From: Alphaproteobacteria bacterium
Lineage (GTDB): Bacteria > Pseudomonadota > Alphaproteobacteria > UBA8366
Length of the DNA: 11,544 nt
Assembly (NCBI GenBank): GCA_018665505.1
Contig: JABJCS010000790.1
Location: forward strand, 1 to 11,544
Reading direction: 5' to 3'
Positions 6,836 through 11,544 of the stretch are shown piece after piece. The first letter of the stretch is position 1. Each line of letters starts with the position of its first letter. A model generated the notes under the pieces. It saw only the letters and a program-made list of their open reading frames with translations, had not been told where the DNA came from and made no database searches. The translations under genes and the position numbers were made by a program.

Positions 6836-8023
6836 CTATTTGTTCGACGATTTTACGGCGTTAATTTGCTCGTCGGTATAACCGGCGACATCCCGCAACA
6901 CGGCGTCCGTATCGACACCGAGATCGGGCGCCCCTACTGGGTCACGCACGGGTGTCTCAGTTAATGTCATCGGCGAGCGGATACCCTTAACACTCCCGAA
7001 CCGTGGATGCGGTTGGTCAACCACCAAGCCCCGCGCCGCCACATCGCTGGAACTCAGCGCTTCACCCACATTCCTAACTTCGCCCGCCGGGATGCCGAAG
7101 GACGCCATCTTATCGATCCAATGCGCGCGCGTTTCTTTCATAAATACAGCGTTCAAAACTTCGGCAAGCTCCTCACGGTTCTCGACACGCTTTGCGTTAT
7201 CGGAAAACCGGGGATCTTCGACGAATTCGGGCCGCTCCAGGCAATCCTCGCAGAAAGTTTTGAAGAGGCGATTATTCGTCATCGTTACCATGATCGGTCC
7301 GTCCGACGCCGTGAACAGCCCGACCGGTTGCGCCAAGGCATTACTGTTGCCATAGCGTCCCATCACGACTTCATCAATCAGAAAAGCATTCGACGCATGA
7401 TGCAACATGTTGACCGCCGTATCGAACAACGGGACGTCGATGCGCTGACCTTTGCCGATCTTCTCCCGCGCGATGATTGCCGCCAGGATAGCTTGGCCCG
7501 CAAACATCCCGGTGAACATATCGGCAATGGAAACACCGGTGCGCATCGGCTCACCATCCGGATCGCCTGTCAGAGACATAAAACCGCTTTCTGCCTGTAC
7601 GATGGGGTCATATCCGGGGCGATCCTTTAACGGACCGTCGCGGCCATACGCCGAGATCGAAGCAAAGATGAGTTGTGGATTGATCGCGCTCAAATCCTCA
7701 TACCCGATGCCGTATCGGTCCATGACGCCAGAGCGATAATTTTCCACCACGACATCCGCATTCGCGGCCATCGCCCGAATAGCGTCGCCACCTTCTTGTG
7801 TGCGGATATCGATTGTCACGCTCTTCTTGTTGCGATTCACCGCCAAGAAGTAAGTGGAAAAACCCAACGTCGGCGAGATGTTAAAGCCTCTGGTGTCGTC
7901 ACCACCTTGCGGATTTTCGATCTTGATAATTTCCGCACCTAGATCGCCCAACACAACGGTGCAATACGGGCCTGCCAAAACACGGGTAAGGTCGAGAACA
8001 CGGATTCCGTCGAGCGCGGTCAT
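6836..8023 (-). CDS. CaiB/BaiF family III CoA-transferase
   Basis: This 395-aa protein has the standard family length and N-terminus (LDGIRVLDLTRVLAGPYCT, then LGDLGAEIIKIENPQGGDD). It also shows the NRNKKSVTIDI stretch and a VVVENYRSGVMDRYGI segment. The aspartate that forms the acyl-anhydride intermediate in formyl-CoA transferase (Asp169) corresponds to Asp168 here, in GVSIADMFTG. Family III enzymes move CoA between carboxylic acids without ATP, using succinyl-CoA, formyl-CoA or an acyl-CoA product as donor. In this operon it probably activates a carboxylate made by the oxygenases or recycles CoA from the end product; that role is inference. ATG 8023 has only a modest AGGAT ribosome site (8033-8029). 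The gene follows the MaoC-like gene by 37 nt. Confidence 0.94.
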   Translation of the reverse strand: MTALDGIRVLDLTRVLAGPYCTVVLGDLGAEIIKIENPQGGDDTRGFNISPTLGFSTYFLAVNRNKKSVTIDIRTQEGGDAIRAMAANADVVVENYRSGVMDRYGIGYEDLSAINPQLIFASISAYGRDGPLKDRPGYDPIVQAESGFMSLTGDPDGEPMRTGVSIADMFTGMFAGQAILAAIIAREKIGKGQRIDVPLFDTAVNMLHHASNAFLIDEVVMGRYGNSNALAQPVGLFTASDGPIMVTMTNNRLFKTFCEDCLERPEFVEDPRFSDNAKRVENREELAEVLNAVFMKETRAHWIDKMASFGIPAGEVRNVGEALSSSDVAARGLVVDQPHPRFGSVKGIRSPMTLTETPVRDPVGAPDLGVDTDAVLRDVAGYTDEQINAVKSSNK

Positions 8024-8051
8024 ATAACATCCTATCTTCGGTTATTCTCCC

Positions 8052-8069
8052 GCCGTCCGATCAGACGGC
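8052..8069. repeat. Small hairpin spanning the stop codon of the MaoC-like gene
   Basis: GCCGTC (8052-8057) and GACGGC (8064-8069) form a perfect 6-bp stem with a 6-nt loop that contains the TGA stop of the MaoC-like gene. No T run follows on the minus strand, so termination is unlikely. It sits in the largest gap of the operon (37 nt) and might affect message stability. It could also be chance. Confidence 0.35.
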
Positions 8070-8837
8070 ATGGACCACGCAATTACTCGTCGGCTTGCCA
8101 TCGGAGCCAAGCAGGTGCATCTGGGCGATGCGCCCTCCTTTGTCGCACGCGACGAGCGATAACGTGTCATCCCAAAACATAGGACGACGGAACCAGACCT
8201 CCAGATCGAACGCTTTTGGCGTGTACTGTTTCTCCAGCGCTTCGCGGTAGAAATGAATACCCATCAGGCCAGCGGCAATCGGAGCTCGAAAACCGTGTTC
8301 ACGCGCGACCTCTGGATCGGAATGGATCAAATTGCCCGCTTCGTCGCTGTAATCCGCCACATTCTGCGGCACCAGTGTGCGCCGCATGATCTCCGAAAAC
8401 CCATCCAAACTCTCATCCGGGCGTGGGATACCTGCTGACGCCTCCTTAGGCCCAATTGGCGTAATACCGGACCGCACCGCTTCGACGCAGACCGTGCCAT
8501 CCCCCCGCGCATAGCTAAATTCACACCGCAGGATGCAACCGCGTGGGTGTGGGTTGATTTCCAAAATACGGCCGGAGATCGTAATCTCTTCTTCGAGATG
8601 AAAGGGCTCGATTTGCTTGAAGCGTTGCGAGAGATGGACCCCGCCCAAGATCGGTATTCCGCACGCCATTAATACCCGTAGCGTCGGCAGACCCAACATC
8701 GCAACATCCACGGTTTCTCCGTAAAGTTCCGGATCGATCCCGCTGCATTTAAGCTTACGCGTCTGATCCCCGGTGGCGACCGAGAATGTCTGCGATGGAA
8801 ACTCAAAACCCGCTTCAACTTCCAAAGCTGCACTCAC
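8061..8837 (-). CDS. MaoC-like hot-dog-fold acyl dehydratase, GTG start
   Basis: This 258-aa protein has the two-part hot-dog layout of MaoC-type hydratases. The C-terminal half carries YSDEAGNLIHSD (Tyr163 to Asp174) followed by GFRAPIAAGLMG, matching the hydratase-2 segment Y-x-x-x-S-G-D-x-N-P-I-H. The Asn and the catalytic His (His172) are kept, but the usual catalytic Asp position is Ala, the Pro is Leu, and the spacing from Tyr is two residues shorter. Activity may be altered, or it may resemble specialised C4/C5-dicarboxyl-CoA hydratases. I place the start at GTG 8837: AAGGAGA at 8850-8844 fits it well, whereas the longer frame from TTG 8858 puts that ribosome site inside the gene. An overlapping ATG there is out of frame and runs into TGA. 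The upstream gene stops 2 nt before, so translation is probably coupled. Confidence 0.85.
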   Translation of the reverse strand: MSAALEVEAGFEFPSQTFSVATGDQTRKLKCSGIDPELYGETVDVAMLGLPTLRVLMACGIPILGGVHLSQRFKQIEPFHLEEEITISGRILEINPHPRGCILRCEFSYARGDGTVCVEAVRSGITPIGPKEASAGIPRPDESLDGFSEIMRRTLVPQNVADYSDEAGNLIHSDPEVAREHGFRAPIAAGLMGIHFYREALEKQYTPKAFDLEVWFRRPMFWDDTLSLVACDKGGRIAQMHLLGSDGKPTSNCVVHAV

Positions 8838-8839
8838 AT

Positions 8840-9970
8840 CTAATCTCCTTCGGCCCAACTCTTCACATAATCTATGTCCTCGACACCCGACGGCAGCTCT
8901 CCCACTTGTAGGGCGTCACGAGTGTCGATCATTACCGCGTATTCGTCCGTGGCAGCTTTCGGTTGGACGAGCATATGCTTCAGCGCCTTCGGGCTCGGGC
9001 CGTGGGTGAAGCCAGCCGGGTGAAACGTCACCGTTCCGGAATCAATCCCGGGGCGGCTAAAGAACTCACCTTTGTGATAGAACAGCACTTCGTCGTAGTC
9101 ATCGTTGTTATGGAAGAACGGAATCTTCAGTGCATCCGCATCCGTCTCGAACGGGCGCGGCGCGAAGGTGCAGACGACATGCCTTCCGCCGACGAAGGTC
9201 GTGTGCGCCGAAGGCGGCAGATGGTAGCGATGGCTGGTCATCGGCCGGATGTCTTTCACGTTGATGCGCACGACCGAGAGATCGCCTTTCCAGCCGACGA
9301 TATCCAACGGGTTGTGCGGATAACAGATCGTACTGACCGCACCCGAACGTTTTACCGCTACCGGCCAAGCCGCATCTTCATCCCGTTGTGCCGCGAAGGC
9401 CTCGTCGATATCAGGCGCGTCGAGCATCGCCGGATCGAAAATCGCGTGATTTCCAACCAATCCCTTATCAGGCAAGGAATAAGTACTGTTCGTTGATTCC
9501 ACGAGCAGTGCCGTGACAGGTTGGTCGCATTCGATGCGCCACATCGTACCGCGTGGGATGACGATATAATCGCCCGCAGCGAAAGACAGGTGGCCAAAAT
9601 CGCAAAACATGTCGCCGCTGCCTTCATGGACAAAAATCAGATCGTCGCCATCGGCATTACGGGCGAGGGTTTCCATCTTCGCTGGTGCCCGCCAAAATCG
9701 AATAGACGTGTGAGCATTATGGAGGATAGTCGTCGCATCCCAAGGCGACGGCTCCGGCGCATTCAAACGCGTCAGATCGAAAGCCCGGGGACGTAGCGGT
9801 CCTTCCCAATCCACCCATCCGGTCGGCGGCCGCCTGTGATAGAAATGCGCGGAGGGACCGAAGAACCCCTCCTTGCTCATCTCCCGCTCATAAGTGCCCT
9901 CCGGCAAGCCGGCATGCGCTTGGCGAGACGCCTCGCCGCGCACGGTCTGCATGGGGATATAACGTTTCAT
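8840..9970 (-). CDS. Homogentisate 1,2-dioxygenase-like ring-cleavage dioxygenase (short bacterial form)
   Basis: This 376-aa cupin-fold protein matches the shorter bacterial (actinobacterial/Bacillus-type) homogentisate dioxygenase group rather than the 430-450-aa form. It shares GTYEREMSKEGFFGPSAHFY and YHRRPPT near the N-terminus and DYDEVLFYHKGEFFSRPGID followed by VTFHPAGFTHGPSPKAL near the C-terminus. Likely Fe(II) ligands, by analogy with human HGD His335/Glu341/His371, are His287, Glu294 and His323. The reaction would be O2-dependent cleavage of a hydroquinone-type ring. It is the first gene of the minus-strand operon, with GGGAGG at 9985-9980 nine nt before ATG 9970. The isomerase and hydrolase that normally complete homogentisate breakdown are absent, and a MaoC-like protein and CoA-transferase follow instead. 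The substrate may therefore be a homogentisate or gentisate analogue. I leave the symbol empty for that reason. Confidence 0.85.
   Translation of the reverse strand: MKRYIPMQTVRGEASRQAHAGLPEGTYEREMSKEGFFGPSAHFYHRRPPTGWVDWEGPLRPRAFDLTRLNAPEPSPWDATTILHNAHTSIRFWRAPAKMETLARNADGDDLIFVHEGSGDMFCDFGHLSFAAGDYIVIPRGTMWRIECDQPVTALLVESTNSTYSLPDKGLVGNHAIFDPAMLDAPDIDEAFAAQRDEDAAWPVAVKRSGAVSTICYPHNPLDIVGWKGDLSVVRINVKDIRPMTSHRYHLPPSAHTTFVGGRHVVCTFAPRPFETDADALKIPFFHNNDDYDEVLFYHKGEFFSRPGIDSGTVTFHPAGFTHGPSPKALKHMLVQPKAATDEYAVMIDTRDALQVGELPSGVEDIDYVKSWAEGD
8844..8850 (-). promoter_or_regulatory. Shine-Dalgarno that decides the GTG start of the MaoC-like gene
   Basis: AAGGAGA on the minus strand (8850-8844) lies inside the last codons of the homogentisate dioxygenase-like gene. 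Its AGGAG core is 7 nt before GTG 8837. The TAG stop of the upstream gene (8842-8840) falls between the site and the start, an arrangement that favours terminating ribosomes re-initiating on the next gene. Confidence 0.8.
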
Positions 9971-10121
9971 CGACTATCGCCTCCCTATTCATCAGCCGGT
10001 ATGAAAACCCGCCGATCCATCATTCCCCGGATAGTGCCGGAATCAAACCTTGCGTGAAAGGTAACGAGCTCAAACCATATCAATAGTAACGCTATCCGCT
10101 CCAACCAATCGGACAAGGCAC
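9971..10121. promoter_or_regulatory. Divergent promoter region between the operon and the ThDP enzyme gene
   Basis: These 151 bases separate the five-gene minus operon from the plus-strand ThDP enzyme gene, so both promoters must lie here or inside the genes. On the minus strand a TTGATA box (at about 10085-10080) is a fair -35 candidate, but no good -10 follows. On the plus strand TTGCGT (10050-10055) is a weak -35 candidate. An imperfect dyad, ATTCC..GG/CCGGAAT, spans 10022-10043. GTAACG occurs twice as a direct repeat, at 10061-10066 and 10086-10091. Either could be a regulator site, but both are short enough to be chance. No regulator gene is present in the window. Confidence 0.45.
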
Positions 10122-11544
10122 GTGAAAAATTATCAAGATGGCGGCGAAGCAATTTTGGAAGCGTTCCGACGGCTGGGCGCGGATTACGTCATTTCCTCAC
10201 CGGGCTCCGAATGGGCGCCGTTCTGGGAAGCGCTGGCGCGGCAAAAGCGCGACAAGCTCGAGGGCCCCGCCTATATCGACTGCGGTCACGAAAGCATCGC
10301 CGTCAACATGGCGACCGCCTATACAAAAATTACCGGCCGTCTGCAGGTGGTCTTGCTACATGCGGGAGCAGGCATCATGCAAGGCACCATGGCCGTCGAC
10401 GCCGCGGGTGCCATGGAAACACCGCTTGTCGTCATGTCGGGCGAAGTGCTGGGCTATGGTGAAGGTGATTTCGATCCCGGCTCGCAATGGTATCGTAACC
10501 TCAGCGTTCCGGGTGGTACCCAGAAATTAATCGAGCCTGCGGTGAAATGGTCGCAACAGGTTGCCTCAATCGACACATTGCACGAGACCATCGTGCGCGC
10601 GGGTGAGATGGCGCAACGCACCCCGAAAGGCCCGACATACCTATGTGTTCCGATGGAAACGATGCTGGAAGCTTGGGACAAACCGGAAGCACCGCGCACG
10701 GTGCCGCCCGCACCAAAACTGCAACCGATCTCCAGCGATATCGACCGCATTGCCGAGACCATCGCCAATGCGGCCTGCCCGGTTATTTCCGTCGAGAATA
10801 TCGGGCCGGAACAAGAAGGCTTCGATGCGTTGATCGAGCTCGCGGAATTGATGGCCATTCCAGTGGTTGAAGGCCAAGGCGCTTTCTTCGGTAATTTCCC
10901 TAAGTCTCACGATCTCTATCTCGGTCAACAAATCGAGCCACTTCTCGACGAGATGGATTTGGCATTGCTAGTCGAAAGCCGCGCGCCTTGGTATCCGCCG
11001 AGCAACGTGCCGCAAGATACGCGGATCGTTTCCATCAGCAGCAATCCGCTCAAGGAAAACATGGTCTATCAAACCATGCATGCGGAGGACTATCTGGAAG
11101 GCGATACCGCCACAACGCTGCGACTGCTATCCACCGCTCTGCGAACACTTTCTCCCGATGCAAAAACCATCGAGCAAAGACGCGCTAGATGGCGGAGTGC
11201 CCACGACGAATGGAAAGCCCGCCTCTCCGCCGCCGAGGAGACCGCCGAGCAGGCCGATACAATAACGCCGCCGTTGGTCATGAAGGCTCTGCGCGAGGTC
11301 CTGCCGCCGGAAGTCTGCGTCGTCGACGAAACCATCGTCCATCAAACCGGCATCCGCGAACATCTGATGTGGGACGACCCGCTAACATTTTTCCGCGCGC
11401 CGAGCGGTCTCGGCCAAGGACTGGGATATGCACTTGGAGTAAAACTGGCACTTCCCGACCGCCCCGTCGCAGTGACCATCGGTGACGGTAGCTTGATGTA
11501 CAATCCGCTTGTCCCAACCTTGGCGCTCGCGGACGAGCACGACC
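10122..11544 (+). CDS. Thiamine-diphosphate-dependent enzyme (acetolactate synthase / benzoylformate decarboxylase type), 3' truncated by window
   Basis: An uninterrupted frame runs from GTG 10122 to the window end (474 complete codons, no stop), reading MKNYQDGGEAILEAFRRLGA. The N-terminal Pyr domain includes VISSPGSEWAPF and YIDCGHESIAVNMA, in which Glu57 is the cofactor-activating glutamate. A central domain follows, and the PP domain shows FFRAPSGLGQGLGYALGVKLA and the GDG cofactor-metal motif (VTIGDGSLMYN, Asp455). The second metal-binding Asn, normally about 25 residues later, lies beyond the window. The full enzyme is usually about 550 aa. The GTG start is chosen because the frame is closed by TAA 10062-10064 and no ATG or other good start precedes it. 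The ribosome site (ACAAGG) is weak. Reaction type (decarboxylase, lyase or synthase) cannot be read from the sequence. Divergent placement suggests co-regulation with the minus-strand operon. Confidence 0.9.
   Translation, partial: MKNYQDGGEAILEAFRRLGADYVISSPGSEWAPFWEALARQKRDKLEGPAYIDCGHESIAVNMATAYTKITGRLQVVLLHAGAGIMQGTMAVDAAGAMETPLVVMSGEVLGYGEGDFDPGSQWYRNLSVPGGTQKLIEPAVKWSQQVASIDTLHETIVRAGEMAQRTPKGPTYLCVPMETMLEAWDKPEAPRTVPPAPKLQPISSDIDRIAETIANAACPVISVENIGPEQEGFDALIELAELMAIPVVEGQGAFFGNFPKSHDLYLGQQIEPLLDEMDLALLVESRAPWYPPSNVPQDTRIVSISSNPLKENMVYQTMHAEDYLEGDTATTLRLLSTALRTLSPDAKTIEQRRARWRSAHDEWKARLSAAEETAEQADTITPPLVMKALREVLPPEVCVVDETIVHQTGIREHLMWDDPLTFFRAPSGLGQGLGYALGVKLALPDRPVAVTIGDGSLMYNPLVPTLALADEHD

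Noticed and set aside
6225..6881. 218-codon open frame opposite the TauD-type gene
   Set aside because: It is fully antisense to a gene with clear catalytic motifs, has no family resemblance, and reflects GC-rich codon use.
7007..7630. 207-codon open frame opposite the CoA-transferase gene
   Set aside because: Antisense shadow. The sense frame has the complete family pattern including Asp168.
8963..9496. 177-codon open frame opposite the homogentisate dioxygenase-like gene
   Set aside because: Antisense shadow with very Arg-rich low-complexity composition.
10138..10530. ATG-started frame inside the ThDP enzyme gene
   Set aside because: It is out of frame with the long conserved ThDP enzyme reading frame starting at GTG 10122, and its product resembles nothing.

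Overview
This window looks like part of a proteobacterial chromosome, most likely alphaproteobacterial. The reasons are mid- to upper-50s G+C by eye, densely packed catabolic operons, and a 26-bp inverted repeat of a type I remember as widespread in alphaproteobacterial genomes (recalled, not searched). No tRNA, rRNA, CRISPR array, phage gene or insertion sequence was seen. There are almost no gene-free stretches. The longest are 1-142 (an inverted repeat), 2426-2564 and 9971-10121.

Layout: (1) 1-1784, plus strand: an inverted repeat, an intact acyl-CoA dehydrogenase, a short hairpin, and a RidA-like protein that lacks the canonical RidA arginine. (2) 1829-3573, plus strand: two adjacent broken transport genes. 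One is a LysE/RhtB-type exporter interrupted by a single in-frame TAG. The other is a TauA-like sulfonate ABC-transporter binding protein with an in-frame TAA and a +1 frameshift at an A run. (3) 9970 down to 3583, minus strand: a tight five-gene operon. In order of transcription it encodes a short-form homogentisate 1,2-dioxygenase-like protein, a MaoC-like hot-dog protein (GTG start), a CaiB/BaiF family III CoA-transferase, a TauD/TfdA Fe(II)/2-oxoglutarate dioxygenase, and a molybdenum hydroxylase large subunit with the AYRGAGR signature. Gaps between these genes are 2, 37, 14 and 11 nt. (4) From 10122 on the plus strand, divergent from the operon: a thiamine-diphosphate enzyme of the acetolactate synthase/benzoylformate decarboxylase type. 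It starts at GTG and is cut by the window end.

How the genes may work together (inference): the operon combines two different oxygenases, a Mo hydroxylase, a CoA-transferase and a hydratase-like fold. The divergent ThDP enzyme could supply a C-C lyase, decarboxylase or ligase step. This looks like a degradation pathway for an aromatic or heteroaromatic acid: hydroxylation, ring cleavage, CoA activation, then side-chain processing. The substrate cannot be read from the sequence. The usual homogentisate partners (maleylacetoacetate isomerase, fumarylacetoacetase) and the usual FAD and 2Fe-2S subunits of the Mo hydroxylase are all absent. The pathway is therefore either unusual or split across loci.
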